From positions 8,846,501 through 8,910,500 of the forward strand of contig JAQPZY010001675.1 in assembly GCA_029931535.1 (NCBI GenBank): a DNA stretch of 64,000 bases, written 5' to 3'. The translations under genes were made by a program, and so were the position numbers. Every line of letters begins with the position of its first letter. Position 1 is the stretch's first letter. This stretch comes from Margaritifera margaritifera. Taxonomy: Eukaryota; Mollusca; Bivalvia; Unionida; Margaritiferidae. The notes under the pieces were generated by a model. It did not search any database. It worked only from the letters and a program-made list of their open reading frames with translations, and was not told where the DNA came from. Shown here piece after piece: positions 1 to 12,990 of this stretch.

Positions 1-960
<960 letters not shown>

Positions 961-1690
961 ATATGGTTTCTTCCGTTTGCTCTGTTTCAAAGTATCTACA
1001 ATTTCTAAATTAATTTCACTTGTTTTTATTACTTTTTTGTCTTTGCTGTAAACACAACTAGAAAACGTGCATTTTCTCTGAGATCCTTGTTTACAGAGTT
1101 GTACTTTTGCATGATCATCCACAGAGATATTTCAAAATGTCTACCACTAAAGCTAGTTTAGTTAGGTTACTAGGTTTCTTTTTAATATCATTATAATGCA
1201 TTAGTTCCTTGATAAGCATCAGCCTGCAAATCTAACTACATATCTAATTTATCCTTAGGATCTATCACAATCCCCTTTTCATATTTTAGTAACAACTTGC
1301 TAACGTAAGTCTTGTTGAACAGAAAAGTTAGATGATTGTAATCAACATGATTTTGTGTTCAGTCTCGAAATATATTTAGTTTTGCCATATTTAGCCACTC
1401 CACAAATTATCATGTTGTGAGGCTCAAAGCTTTAAAGTACATTTAGGTAAAATATAGGCTATTTATTCATGCCTAAAATAATTCAAACTCAGCTTGTTTT
1501 AAATATTTACCTGAGAATCAGACACAAAATGGACAAACATTTTTGGGGATGTGCATCTTCTTGTTTTTGATCTGTAAGTGGATACCTTGATGAACGTTAG
1601 CTAGTTTATAGCTACTTGCATGCAATATGTCATCATGTGTACTTCTTAGTTGAAGCCAGATACAATAATCGTCAGTGTAAATTGTGTTAA
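961..1690. other. No gene recognised
   Basis: AT-rich sequence without a supported gene. A 65-codon minus-strand frame at 925-1122 has no recognisable motif. Given its position between two virus-like relics this may be more decayed element sequence, but I cannot show it. Confidence 0.5.
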
Positions 1691-1694
1691 CACT

Positions 1695-1892
1695 TTACAC
1701 GTTAGTAATTAAAGAGTGTTTTGGTTGCACATAAAGAAATACATTTTGGCTTCTGTAAACCACTGCCTTATTTGAAAACTTAGAGGATAAGTCATATTTG
1801 TCACATATTCTATAGTCACTGAGATCTTTTCTATTGCTGGTTTTGACAAACGTTTCAAGATCACTTTTTGGATCACGGTATGAAAGCATCAT
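1695..1892 (-). CDS. Small uncharacterised frame next to the capsid-like relic
   Basis: An intact 65-codon frame with Met start and stop. It is polar and moderately charged, with no signal peptide or membrane segment. I do not recognise it. It is directly downstream (minus strand) of the capsid-like relic at 1904-2160 and may be a continuation of that decayed region in another frame rather than a separate gene. Confidence 0.2.
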   Translation of the reverse strand: MMLSYRDPKSDLETFVKTSNRKDLSDYRICDKYDLSSKFSNKAVVYRSQNVFLYVQPKHSLITNV

Positions 1893-1903
1893 GTAAACCC
1901 ATT

Positions 1904-2160
1904 CTAGGAGAATGAAGTGTGAGATTTGTTGAAGTTGTATTGGTTGCTATGTCGATAATTCTCTCTGTCTCTGTCTCGTAATATAGTCTTAGAAGAAAGC
2001 ATCTGTTTTACAAGAATTCTACCCAAATTGTTTACAACTGGATTATTACCATCTCTTTCAACTTTCATATCAAACGGCACAGAGAAACTAATTGGAACAA
2101 TCAAGATATATGGACTTATTTTTGGAACTGATATCTGAACATTTGGTTCAGGCTTAATAT
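1904..2160 (-). pseudogene. Possible major-capsid-like relic (Polinton-type)
   Basis: The non-repetitive part of a minus-strand open frame reads about 85 residues, including SFSVPFDMKVERDG and NNPVVNNLGRILVKQ. A beta-rich stretch followed by a VNNLGR..VK block recalls the N-terminal jelly-roll part of Polinton-type major capsid proteins. The frame runs upstream directly into a 31-bp minisatellite, so the natural start is lost, and it ends in a stop far short of a full capsid gene. It lies tail-to-tail with the polymerase relic at 1-960. The assignment is tentative; only motif spacing and context support it. Confidence 0.38.
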
Positions 2161-2164
2161 TGTT

Positions 2165-3158
2165 TGGACTGTATGTGATACAATTGTGTGTTGGATTTAG
2201 TGTATGTGATACAATGATGTGTTGGATTAATTGCATGTGATACAATGATGTGTTGGATTGAGTGTATGTGATACAGTGATGTGCTGGATTGAGTGTATGT
2301 GATACAGTGATGTTTTGGATTAATTGCATGTGATACAATGATGTGTTGGATTGAGGGCATGTGAATCAGTGATGTGTTGGATTGAGTTATGTGAGACAAT
2401 GATGTTTTGGATTAATTGCATGTGATACAATGATGTGTTGGATTAATTGCATGTGATACAATGATGTGTTGGATTAATTGCATGTGATACAATGATGTGT
2501 TGGATTGAGTGTATGTAATACAGTGATGTGTTGGATTAATTGCATGTGATACAATGATGTGTTGGATTGAGTGTATGTAATATAGTGCTGTGTTGGATTG
2601 AGTGTATGTAATATAGTGCTGTGTTGGATTGAGTGTATGTAATATAGTGCTGTGTTGGATTAATTGCATGTGATACAATGATGTGTTGGATTGAGTGTAT
2701 GTAATATAGTGCTGTGTTGGATTGAGTGTATGTAATATAGTGCTGTGTTGGATTGAGTGTATGTAATACAATGATGTGTTGGATTGAGTGTATGTAATAC
2801 AATGATGTGTTGGATTGAGTGTATGTAATATAGTGCTGTGTTGGATTGAGTGTATGTAATATAGTGCTGTGTTGGATTGAGTGTATGTAATATAGTGCTG
2901 TGTTGGATTGAGTGTATGTAATATAGTGCTGTGTTGGATTGAGTGTATGTAATATAGTGCTGTGTTGGATTGAGTGTATGTAATATAGTGCTGTGTTGGA
3001 TTGAGTGTATGTAATATAGTGATGTGTTGGATTGAGTGTATGTAATATAGTGCTGTGTTGGATTGAGTGTATGTAATATAGTGCTGTGTTGGATTGAGTG
3101 TATGTAATATAGTGATGTGTTGGATTGAGTGTATGTAATATAGTGATGTGTTGGATTG
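2165..3158. repeat. 31-bp minisatellite, about 32 copies, two interleaved variants
   Basis: Unit of 31 bp ending in GTGTTGGATTGA. Two main versions alternate: one with TGAGTGTATGTAATATAGTGC and one with TAATTGCATGTGATACAATGA. The left half mixes both; the right half (about 2820-3150) is nearly uniform, suggesting recent homogenisation there. Open frames across it are by-products of the repeat. Confidence 0.96.
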
Positions 3159-4486
3159 AGGTATTTAACTCATTGTGATATCCTTTCCTGCTTGTGTGGA
3201 AATGTTTCCACCAATACTTTGCTTTTCCTTACAAAAATTAATCTGAAGAGTATTTTTTCAAATCGAAATGTTACATTTGATACAGTGGATCCTATATGGA
3301 ATAAACACGGTAATGAAGCCATGTGTCAAGCGTGATTGCATTTCCGCTTCCATCATAGATTTAGCACATGTTTCTACTTTGCTTTTCGTGTTTAGTAATT
3401 AATATACACTTATGATGTATTAAATGTAACGTGTGAGTCCACTTCAAGTGACGTCCTTGCGTATTTTATCGTAAATCTGTATTATTCTTTGCGTTGTGTA
3501 CATAAGATGTGTTTTCTGCATCTCTGGTCGTTTCCGTAGGGGTATGTTAGGATCCTTCTGTTTGGCGCGCGTCTTCGGCAGCAATTGACTCTTGGGCGAT
3601 TGCCAGGGTTGCAGAGGTACGTGCTTGAGTCATATAAATATATAAATAGCGCTAAATGTGGGGGGAGGGGGTCAGAGAGAGCTCATAGTGAGTTTATATT
3701 GTTCACACGTATTTCCAGATCTATTAATTTCACAATCTCGGAAAACTTCATTGAATTTGCATCATCATATATAAGGCACAGCTACGCCAAATGCAACACT
3801 GTTAGGATTGCATATGATGTTGATTGACTATGTAATGTTCGTTCACTTCAGTGTCTGCACTTAGCCAGCCGAATTCCTCTTCGGTATCCTTACAAAGTTG
3901 TACCGAGTTCATCGAGTTTTTTTAAAACTTAATTTTACCGATGTCAGGATGCCTTTATGTATTATTCTAATGCATGTTTGTTGTAATATAATTACGTTTA
4001 ATAATTTTAACCCCTTTGGGGTTCAGTTTTTTGCAATATTAGGGAAACTCCGACCTTACTGAGTTTCACCGAGCTCCGTAATACATGTATTGGCGATCGA
4101 CCGGTATATTCCGGTTACGTAAATATGGTCTCCATTCTATTTCTCGAACTCGCATAAACGTTTATCTAGACTAATGTTGATTCGCGGGGAGTTTCCATGC
4201 AATAAAACTTGTTCTAATGTTCTACACATTGAAAATCTAGTAAATGATTGAATTCAAATCAATCTGATGTGCATGAAATACGTGAATAAAGAAGTCATGG
4301 AACCTTTTTTTTTTCTCTCTCTCTCTCTCTGTATTAATATTCCTTGGGCCCAATTTTTGGTCAATGTTATTGACTGCTTTTGTAGTGTCGCCCCCTGAAA
4401 GGGTTCTTGTGCACTGTGCGCCATCTTTGGCAAGAGCATCCTATTTTTTGAAGGTCTGAACGTTTAATATTTGCCTAAAAAACCGT
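3159..4486. other. No gene recognised
   Basis: Non-coding-looking sequence. It holds a short G-run (3660-3670) and a CT microsatellite (about 4311-4331). Small frames at 3585-3827 and 4254-4439 have no recognisable motif. Confidence 0.5.
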
Positions 4487-4510
4487 AACCAACCAACCAA
4501 CCAACCAACC

Positions 4511-4581
<71 letters not shown>
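4487..4581. repeat. Compound microsatellite (CCAA)n-(CA)n
   Basis: About six CCAA units run directly into about 35 CA units. Confidence 0.97.
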
Positions 4582-4584
<3 letters not shown>

Positions 4585-5345
4585 CATTCATCACACGTGC
4601 AATGAATATGCAATGAATATGTGCTTATAGTTTACCAGTTCATAAGAAGACTGATAGAAACCATTAAGTTTAGGTTATTTTGGTTTTTCAAATTTTATCT
4701 TACCAGCATGATCGTGCAAATCATGTCAAACGGTCGTTTCGAGTTCGTGAGTAGCGCGCTTAGCACTATGGGTACAAAGCAAAAGCAGCATCCGTTTTTT
4801 TTAAATACTGAGTCACCAAACCTTGTTCTCTCAAATTTACATTAAATTAATCCAGCATCTTAGTTCTGTTTTCATTTATCTCTGCGATGTTTCTCAAATA
4901 TTCATGCTTTTTGTGATGCATAATTCTTTATTCAATAGCTGCATTAGGATAAAATAATTTGAGTAGATATTTACTACCAGTGAATGTTAGACCGTTAGCT
5001 ATTGCTCCTCCAATCATTACTCATGTTATTTCCGCTTTGTTGTATTTAAGGGTAACAAAGTTTGATAATGCTTCCAGTTCTCATCTTAGGTGATGCAAAA
5101 AAAAAAAAAAAAAAAATACTGACTTTTTAAATATTGCTGTTATAAATAAAATATTATTATCTTCATGATAATACGTTTATAATCCCTTTATAGCATAAGG
5201 ACCAGATTCTTCTTTTAACTCTAACATATTCTAAAAACACACGGGCTGTTTCCCTCTAATCTGGTGGAGATTCCAATATACTCAAGATGAAAATCTTGAA
5301 TATACAAGTTTTAAAAAATATTTCTTTATTTGGATGACATATTCA
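4582..5345. other. No gene recognised
   Basis: AT-rich. It contains a poly-A run at 5098-5116. A 74-codon frame at 4621-4845 has no recognisable feature. Confidence 0.5.
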
Positions 5346-5347
5346 CC

Positions 5348-5623
5348 CTAATCTAAACCACTCAAACCAGCCAATCGATATAATTTGTATTCAACAAAAT
5401 GTGAGGAATCATAATTAAATCCAACAGTTGCAATTAATTTTTGAGGTGTATCTTCTGTATATAATAATCCCCTTCGAACTAAACTCTTTAACATTATTTT
5501 AATACCATCTGGAAACCTCTGAATTGGTACAATTCGAAAATCGTAAAGTAATGTACATCCAGGCCTTTTTGTTTTCCTTTTTTTCTTCAAACTTCTGTTT
5601 GTTATTATCAATTTACTTTTCAT
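5348..5623 (-). CDS. Uncharacterised 91-residue basic protein frame
   Basis: An intact frame of 91 codons starting MKSKLIITN. It has a strongly basic cluster (KKKRKTKRPG) near residues 13-22 and then a mixed hydrophobic part ending AGLSGLD. No known domain is recognised. It is the last readable piece on the minus strand of a decayed gene set (5.3-8.2 kb) whose larger member looks like a coiled-coil fibre protein, so it may be a small structural or core-type protein of the same element. That link is inferred from position only; it could also be a chance frame. Confidence 0.32.
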   Translation of the reverse strand: MKSKLIITNRSLKKKRKTKRPGCTLLYDFRIVPIQRFPDGIKIMLKSLVRRGLLYTEDTPQKLIATVGFNYDSSHFVEYKLYRLAGLSGLD

Positions 5624-5639
5624 AATTCATCCATCCTAA

Positions 5640-7010
5640 TATCCGATGCAAGACTCTCATTTATGTGTTTAATTCAGTTTTGAATGTCTCTGTGTTTTCG
5701 TCTATTGTGGATTTAATTGCATCTGTGTGTGAATACGTCTTTATCTATCTTCATCTGTTATAAACTTTTGTTCTAAATACGTTAAATATTTTCTACGTTT
5801 CATCCTTTTGTCTAGTTCGTCAATTCTACCTTGTACCACACTGGTATTATTAATTAGTTCTTTGTTAACCTATTCTTTAGTATCTGTTTTCGATTGTTCA
5901 ACCTCAGTGTGTAGCTTATTGTAAATCTCAGCGAATGTAACATTTTTTTACAAATATTTTTTTTATCTTTTCACTCAAATCTGACATAGATAATCATACG
6001 TTGTTCTCCTATTGTTGATCATATTTTTATTAATATTTTTGTTGTTGTTTTCCTCTATTTATTTGTTCTTGTTATCCTAGATCTTTGTTCTTTATCACTG
6101 CTAAATCTGTTTTCTTTTGCAATTATGACAGGATACGCAGCTATTTTGTTGTTCAAATTAGTGATTGTTTTGTGTGAAACTTATTAATTTACTGTTTCTA
6201 ATATCTTCAGCATATGGTTTTAGCTCATTAATCAAGTCTTCCCTCAACTCTTCCAGTTAAGATTGCAAAGTGGAGTAGTATTTATGTGGTATTTAAATTT
6301 TTATCCATGTCACTCTCCAAAGCATCTATGTCACTATTTGTCCTATGTTCATTTGGTTCTAAATATGGTTGAATGTTAGTTATTTCATCTGCTCTTTCAC
6401 TCACTGTTTATATATCTTGTATAGTATTAGGCAATGTATAGAATCTGTTCTTTCACTCACTGTTTATATATCTTGTATAGCATTAGGCAATGTATAGAAT
6501 CTGTTCTTTCACTCACTGTTTATATATCTTGTATAGCATTAGGCAATGTATAGAATCTGTTTGAACATATCCTTTGTATCTAACACCTTTTGTTATAGTC
6601 TCATAAATCTGTGTTTGCAGTTCTGAGAATTTGTTAGCTCTTTCACTACTACTCTGTCTACTTTTTCTCTCCATGTCCGAATATCTTCCAAATTGTTATC
6701 CTCTGAAACCTCATGTATTTGACCATCAGCTCATCTCTGCACAAACTTGTGTGTAGCTGCATTGAATTATTTAGGTACGGGATCTGCTAGATTAGCAATA
6801 TATTTGTTATTCAATTTTAAGCTATTGTTATTGGTTTACCTAGTGTTGCATCATTCTCCTCTGTTTTTTCTACTGTATTAAAACTGAACTCACTAGGCTA
6901 ATTAAAGACACCGCTCCCACTTACTTTATACCAAAAACATTTGTTTGCAGGCATGTCGTGAAAATCTATTATTTTCCGTCTTTATTTTTAATGCTGATAT
7001 TCAACCTGTT
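5640..7010 (-). pseudogene. Decayed fibre-like protein with coiled-coil segments
   Basis: The minus strand, read with several stops and shifts, gives a protein-like trail. Near 6820-6730 it reads LNNKYIANLADPVPK, a stop, then FNAATHKFV, a combination typical of viral and phage tail-fibre shafts. It is followed by acidic/basic helical sequence (EDNNLEDIRTWREK). Further down (about 5940-5800) are heptad-like stretches such as EIYNKLHTEVEQSK and RIDELDKRMKR. This resembles a trimeric fibre: a shaft with short beta repeats plus coiled coils. At least six in-frame stops are present, so it is not functional. I infer that it belongs to the same Polinton-like set as the polymerase and capsid-like relics. 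Confidence 0.42.
6392..6560. repeat. 56-bp tandem repeat, 3 copies
   Basis: Three near-identical 56-bp units (start of copies near 6392, 6448, 6504) inside the fibre-like relic. Confidence 0.93.
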
Positions 7011-7990
7011 AATTGTACCTCTTCGTAATTGCTTGTAATGGCCATTAACACTGTACGAAACAAAGGCACTGTGAAGAAAGATGTAACAGGTAAAGACTAT
7101 AGTAAAGTAGAATAGTTACCATTGAAATGTATTTTTTGTTATTTATTTCATTAAAGTAAATGTACAATTTTTGGAGTTTTAAAAATGTTCAAACTTTGAT
7201 TCACAAGATACCGGCATAGATCCTTAACTATTCAATCCTAACAATTTAGCATTGTAATTCGGTATATACACTGTGTAATGGCTATTATAACTTTAGATTG
7301 CTTGCAGACATTTAACATCTATACTTTCTTCGTTATCATAATTAGTAGCCATTTTCTTTCACTTTATTTGTATACATTTCAACAATCATTGTTTCTTACT
7401 TGTTATTTTTTAACAAAGGATATTGTTTCTCATTTCATTAGAAACAGTGTAATACCCAACAACAAAATATATTCTCTAATCAAATGAATAGATTACCGTT
7501 TCTGTTGTCAATAGGATTGATTAGATAGATTTCTTTCGCAGGAAGTCCATCGATTATAATATAGCTTTCCATCAGTACAGGAGAAATTTAAACAATAATG
7601 AGTACAGATTTTTTATCAACTTGTATCTTCGCTCAGCGAATGGCTTTATGTCTCCCTTGTTGTTAAGTTTAAAGTTTTCCCGTTTGTAGTTTGTTTTTTA
7701 AAAAACTCTTTCTATTTAATTTCCTAATTTTCTTTTCATTCCTCCAAAAACCCATTTAAACAATTTCTGTTAGGCTTAGCTTTCTGTATTGTTTATTTTC
7801 TTCCTGATTGCCATTTTAAAACATCGCTTGTCATCTGTGTTACTCGTTGATTACTAAAATAGGCCCTACATGGTTGATTTCATTGTTAATTATTACCTTG
7901 GTTATCATGACGTCAATACTGTTAAGCTTACTGGTTTCATCATGTTTAAAACTGTGTTGTAGACCAACTTCTCCTTAAACTCTTTTGCAA
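7011..7990. other. No gene recognised
   Basis: AT-rich. A 69-codon hydrophobic frame at 7278-7487 (plus strand) has no identifiable motif. Confidence 0.5.
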
Positions 7991-7996
7991 TAAATA

Positions 7997-8205
7997 CTAA
8001 CAGTGTTGCACCAACCTACTTAAAGCAAAAGGAACAATTACACCAGTAGTTATTCCTGCAATACCTAATCCAGCTGCTATTTTCATACGACCTGAAACTG
8101 TAGTCATGCTAACCTCCACCCAGTTCCGAACTTTACATGATACTTTGAATTTCTTTCTCACTCCTCTGTAGTGTTTGATATCACTGACTAAATCATTTTT
8201 ATCTC
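7997..8205 (-). CDS. Small single-pass membrane-type peptide, uncharacterised
   Basis: A minus-strand frame open from about 8205 to a stop at 7997-7999. The first Met is at 8105-8107, giving a 36-residue peptide; the open part upstream adds a polar, basic stretch (HYRGVRKKFK). The C-terminal part, MKIAAGLGIAGITTGVIVPFAL, has a glycine-rich hydrophobic helix. No family recognised. Small proteins of this layout are common in virus-like elements, and it lies upstream of the fibre-like relic on the same strand, but function is unknown. Confidence 0.3.
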
Positions 8206-10655
8206 ATAATTTTTTTCAGTCCCAAATTAATATCATTGTCAGTTGAAGTGTAGGCTAAAACGGTGGTGCACTTGGTCCTTTCTCCCATTTATAAGAAAGA
8301 GCTTACACGTTAGAGTGGTAACCGGTTTAACTTGCTACGTATATGTGTTAAGTTGTGCTGTAGCATTTTTTATTTTAACATTTTTGTGGCTTGCTTTTTA
8401 AAACAGAAATGTAGTCCTTCGGACCAGAGGAATTCATAAATTGGGTTAGAATTTTATATGGTAGTAATATATGAACTTCGAGGTAGTCAAATATGAACTA
8501 GCCAAAGTAAAATGGAATAATAGTTTTACAACTTCTTCTATTTCCATGTCTGATAGTTGATCTATTGTAAATTTTAATTGGTTTTCAAGACATGTTCTAG
8601 GCAAAAGTAAGAATAGAGTTTAATGTTGCATAGTAAATTTGGTTGATAATATTTTTGTGTGTTTTTATTAGAGCAAAAAGTTTAAGTATTTGAACATTTT
8701 AAGTTTGATTTTACGTTCGTTTGTACAGTATTCACAATAATGTCAGGATAAAGTGCATATGCTATCCGATAGTTAATTGTAAACTAAGTGAAAACAAAAA
8801 AAAAAGTTTTTGCAATTTTTTCCATATCCATGTTTGATGGTAAACTTTTTTGGATCTTAAACAACTTCTTCAGAAGCATGATATATGCAAATGTGAGAGC
8901 ACTTTATGCGCTGCATGATAAATAGTATCGATTACATTGTTTTTTGACTCGACATTTCTTTGTAAGGAATAAGCTAAGATATTTATTACTGACAAATAAA
9001 AAACAATAGTGATATTGAGTTGTATAATAAGACATTATTTTGTTTTCTTGTTGTAATTTAAATGATTGTTCAGTGTTAGCTTCAACATCTTTTACAACTT
9101 TATGTTGAAGACTCTGTCAAGAAATAATTTTACTTTTTGACCAAATGAACAAAATACCTAAAACAGCCACAACACAAATAAAAGATTTTGTTTAAGCTTT
9201 GTGAACTAGTGTCGTTTCTTTCATCGTGCGATGTTTAAGGCTCTTCTTATTCACTCTTTAAACGTTAAGCTTTGACTTTTGTATTCATGACGTTTTCTAA
9301 GTTGTCTGCCAAGTTAAACTCTACCTGCATCTTTTTGCTTTTGAGACATTACTTTCTGTGGTGACGCGTCAATCTTGTATTAATTTATTTTCGACTTTAT
9401 TCACCTTCCATTCATCTTACAAGAAAATGTTTAACTTAGCTCAACATGATTCCAAGATGTTTGAAAGGTTAGTTGCAAGTCGTCTTTTACTTTATTAAAA
9501 GCGGTGAAAATAATTTGAAATTGAATTGGGTGAATAATAAAGATTTTTACTGAGTTGTACAGAACTAGTCCTTACTGCAGATCGTGTTAGAAAGAGTACT
9601 GTATAATACAGAAAAAGAAATAGAAAGAAAATAGAAAGCACTAAAAGGACCACATGATAAAAACTTCCGATTAATTCGCGCGACAAGAAGTTAATTAAAG
9701 TAGTAACAAGATTGAAAATACTTGGTGTTACATCAATTGACTTTTACAGTAGATGGCTAAACATAAGGTGTTGATGATGCTTATCTTCATCAAGATCATG
9801 CCATTCTATGTGCCTCTTTTGACCTTCTGAGCTTTGACAATAGAGAATATGCTTTAATTGGTCAAACACTAAATACATGAAAGCTAGTGAAAACATGTCA
9901 AAAATGATAAAATGGCTTCTGAAGTAGAGATAGAAGAACACAATAGAAAACTTGAATCATCAAAAATGGCCAACTTTATCATTGAGGAGATTTTGAACAA
10001 CATTCATTAGTTGTACTTTGCACTTGTACCGTAGATACAGTGTTATTGTTGTATTCTCTGTTTTTCAGTATCGATTTTATTGCACCTTAGACAGCGACTG
10101 CACAAATTAGCAATTGTGTTTTAAAGGATAAATGCATCGAAAGCAAAGCAACCAGTTCATTTACGATTAATTTCAGTATTTTCGTCTTTGTCTGCTATTG
10201 ATCTTTTTTAAACAAACGTTCACGACCAGGAGTGCAATGAAACTTAAAGCAGTTTGAATGAAGTATCTTATTCTGTTTGGAGCCATCTAGTTATCTTTCA
10301 GTTAATTCTGTAAACTGTCGAAGTTTTCAATCGGAAGAAATTTGCTCAGTCAATGGTATCACAGTGTAAATTACGACACCCGACCATGATTTGAAAATTT
10401 TAGCAACTCTAGGATTTACAAAAATTTCATATGTCTTCTTGATTTGTCTGTAGTTCATTTTATCCAACTCTTTTTAGGTAAATTGTTTTAGGTTATCTCT
10501 TTGTATATTCCATTTGGAATAGCTACGTTCAGTTACTGTTTGCACTGTTCAAATTCTGTATATAATTTATTTGCTCCTTTAAATAGGAAATCACAATTCT
10601 CATTCCAGTTGATTCTTGTCCATTTATCAACAATAATATATTTGCTATTTAACAA
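8206..10655. other. No gene recognised; AT-rich
   Basis: Long AT-rich stretch. A minus-strand frame at 9495-9686 (63 codons) is strongly hydrophobic near residues 12-33, and one at 9744-9941 is histidine-rich at its C-terminus; neither is recognised. No splice-supported exons were found. Confidence 0.45.
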
Positions 10656-10663
10656 CTGAAAAA

Positions 10664-10780
10664 ATGGCAGAAGGTGATGAGCATTTTAAACATTTTGAAA
10701 CGTTTGAAAGACTTAAACAATACACGAGAGATGACTTTAAATACATCCGATCATTTCAAATATCGTTCTTATTTAGATAA
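10664..10780 (+). CDS. Small 38-residue frame, possible broken N-terminus of an element gene
   Basis: An ATG in a reasonable context (AAAAATGGC) opens a charged peptide, MAEGDEHFKHFETFERLKQY, that stops after 38 codons. The next frame continues with protein-like sequence (SNLSTESRRIPQKKLQA) and then stops. This looks like the start of a larger gene broken by a frameshift and cut off by a retrotransposon tail at about 10935. Not recognised. Confidence 0.22.
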   Translation: MAEGDEHFKHFETFERLKQYTRDDFKYIRSFQISFLFR

Positions 10781-10934
10781 ATCTAACCTATCAACTGAAA
10801 GTCGCAGAATTCCTCAGAAAAAACTTCAAGCATAAATCCATAGGTAAAAAAGAAACCATATGTGGTTCAAAAACAGATGAACAACAATATCAGTTAGGGG
10901 TCATCATTGATTTTCTGCCCTAAGACAGGTTCGA

Positions 10935-11250
10935 GGCATCCATCTTCTCCACTCTTCCCTTAGCATGGCTCTACGTTTCATATGAATTATTCTCCTTGAG
11001 ATCGTCCAGTAGCATGATTCTAGGCTTTCCTCTTGGTCGCTTTCCTTCCATTCTGCCGTCTATGACTTCTATTGACAGGCTTTCAGCTCTTAAAATGTGT
11101 CCAATCCACTTCTTCTTCCTTTTGAGTATAAATTCAATAAAGTTCTCTTTTCATCGACCAATCTTAGGACCTCTTCATTTGTCTTTCGGTCACTCCAACT
11201 AACTTTTCCATGCGCCTCCATATCCACATCTCAAATGCCTCTAGCCTTTT
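10935..11250 (-). pseudogene. Non-LTR retrotransposon RT C-terminal relic
   Basis: The minus strand reads the characteristic end of a LINE-type endonuclease/reverse transcriptase ORF: AFEMWIWRRMEK, then in a shifted frame SWSDRKTNEEVL and EKRTLLN, then KKWIGHILRAESLS and RMEGKRPRGKPRIMLLDDL. At least two frameshifts and no upstream RT core, so it is a short 5'-truncated dead copy. The arginine/proline-rich GKRPRGKPR tail followed by a ...LDDL block is the family's usual C-terminus. Confidence 0.82.
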
Positions 11251-11280
11251 TTTCTTTTTTCTTCCTTTCTCAGCGTCCAC

Positions 11281-12480
11281 GTTAAATGGTAAATGATTTT
11301 AAAATTGAAGAAAATACATCGTATCATCTTATGACACAGATGGAAACAACGTACAAATATCACAGGGAAACAAACCAATGCAGATTTTGGCTGAAGTACA
11401 AAAGATAGGTCTGCAGATAAACAGACAGCAGCTGACGATTAGGAAAACGAACCATCTGTTTTTCAAAATTATTAGTTCAAAAAGATACTCGAAAGCAAAC
11501 ATGTGTTAACCGTACATATTTAGGAGATGTGTTTCCGACATTAACATATATAGTTCCAACTTCTACAATAAAAAATAAATTTCAAGATAGATTAAATAGA
11601 CGTAGAGAAAAGAATGGATAAATGTCTGAAACTCTGCAAAGCAGAACGACAGAGCCTGGACGAAGACCAACAATACAACCTAAATATCTGTTAGAACCTA
11701 CTTTTGTACAAATGCAACGAGTAAAAGTCCTCGAGGATATCGAGATGCCCACGATAGACATAAATTAAACGTTTCATCACAAGCATTAGAGGCCGGAAAT
11801 ATCTTCGATTATTACCGTGAAAAACTTTAAAAATCGATAACTTCGACCTGCAGTGAACAAATTATTCACTAAACAAAATCAAAGAGAATAAAGGGGAATA
11901 TAAATGCTGTTAAAATTGTAAATTAAAAAATTGACTGAGTGTTTATCACTTTAAGACTAGATCTTTTTACTTTAGGACTTGTGTCTTCCATCGTTTCTTT
12001 ATGGTCTACAGATGCAATATTGTTTCCATGATTGTATCTCATGTCCATTAGTTTTGTTTAAAAAATAAAAAGATGTAAAATTATCTTTTCTTGTGCAAAT
12101 ACATCATGCCTCTCTTTACTGTTCTTACACTTTCACTCGAAATTCTTTATTCATTTCTCTCTCTCTCTCTTATCTTGTAAATTTTATACATTGTACATCT
12201 CTAGTAATTTGTATTTCGTTTTCCATTTCCTTTCGAAGATTTTCTCTGCTGCATTTGTAGCATTACACAACTGATTGTACCATTAATTTGTGAAGTTATA
12301 TTTCAATTACTACAAGATATCAAATGAAAGTTTATGGAAAATCGCATCTTCAAAATCTGAATATCTGCACACTGTGAAATATTCATTGGATTTTAGTTTA
12401 TCCATATGGTGTATAAACATTTTTCCCATACCAGCTAATTTTGTTTGAGTTTGTGGTAACCCCGGATGATGGAAGATTTT
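11281..12480. other. No gene recognised; traces of decayed coding sequence
   Basis: Around 11510-11620 the plus strand gives short protein-like runs (RTYLGDVFPTLTYIVP, then NKFQDRLNRRREKNG, then a new Met at 11622). I cannot assign them to a family. The rest is AT-rich with a short CT run near 12154-12170. Confidence 0.35.
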
Positions 12481-12482
12481 AT

Positions 12483-12679
12483 CTACTGTGAATTAATACA
12501 TTTTCGTGGTTTCTCAAAAAGAACATTTTTGTCGTTACTTCCATTCTTGGATTGGGGAATACACCATACAGTTTCAACAGAAGACTCAAATTCCGTTGGA
12601 TCCTTAAATTTGTGGTTTACAGCAACCACAAAATTCACGAAAATTGAGATCCCAATAAAAACTGTGAATTCACAGTATG
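12483..12679. mobile_element. Short MITE with 11-bp terminal inverted repeats
   Basis: About 197 bp bounded by TACTGTGAATT on the left and its reverse complement AATTCACAGTA on the right. The inside contains TTTTCGTGG and CCACAAAATTCACG blocks in opposite orientation. This pattern (a CGTGG-type stem with a CTGTGAATT end) resembles short interspersed MITEs I know from bivalve sequences. No coding capacity; the 90-codon frame across it is incidental. Confidence 0.66.
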
Positions 12680-12784
12680 CATTGTGTTTTCTCCATTTAT
12701 TATATGACATGATGATTTCAGCGCGTCACGATTGTTAAACGATTTATCAAATCATTTCCATTTAACAAGTACATACTTTTTACC

Positions 12785-12990
12785 ATTCATCAATTTTTCT
12801 TTAAACATGTGTTCACATTTGTATATATCATCTTGTTTGTTCATAAAGAAACAACTCTAGTTCGTAAAACATGCCTTCTATATACTCTACCACCAAGTCT
12901 TTCAATTTGTAAACGATTTGAGTGGTTTTAAATATTTCCTTAGTAAAGTTAGAAAGGTAGCTCTTTTCAAAAATTGGTTTGTATTTTCAA
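12785..12990 (-). pseudogene. Integrase C-terminal (chromodomain-like) relic, Polinton-type
   Basis: The minus strand reads FEKSYLSNFTKEIFKTT, then VYKLKDLVVEYIEGMFYE, a stop after about 50 residues, and in the next frame DDIYKCEHMFKEKL. The order N(F/W)T.EIF - YKL.D - E.I.G.FYE - EL - D.(I/V)(F/Y)..E is the usual tail of Polinton-type integrases (SH3-like fold ahead of a chromodomain). The catalytic DDE core is not seen upstream; instead there is other decayed coding sequence. One frameshift and one stop at least. Confidence 0.58.

Noticed and set aside
2154..2802. Several minus-strand frames rich in THxxITY-type repeats
   Set aside because: They are translations of the 31-bp minisatellite; unit length 31 shifts the frame, giving a 31-residue pattern from three units.
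12466..12738. 90-codon plus-strand frame
   Set aside because: It is almost wholly made of the MITE at 12483-12679.
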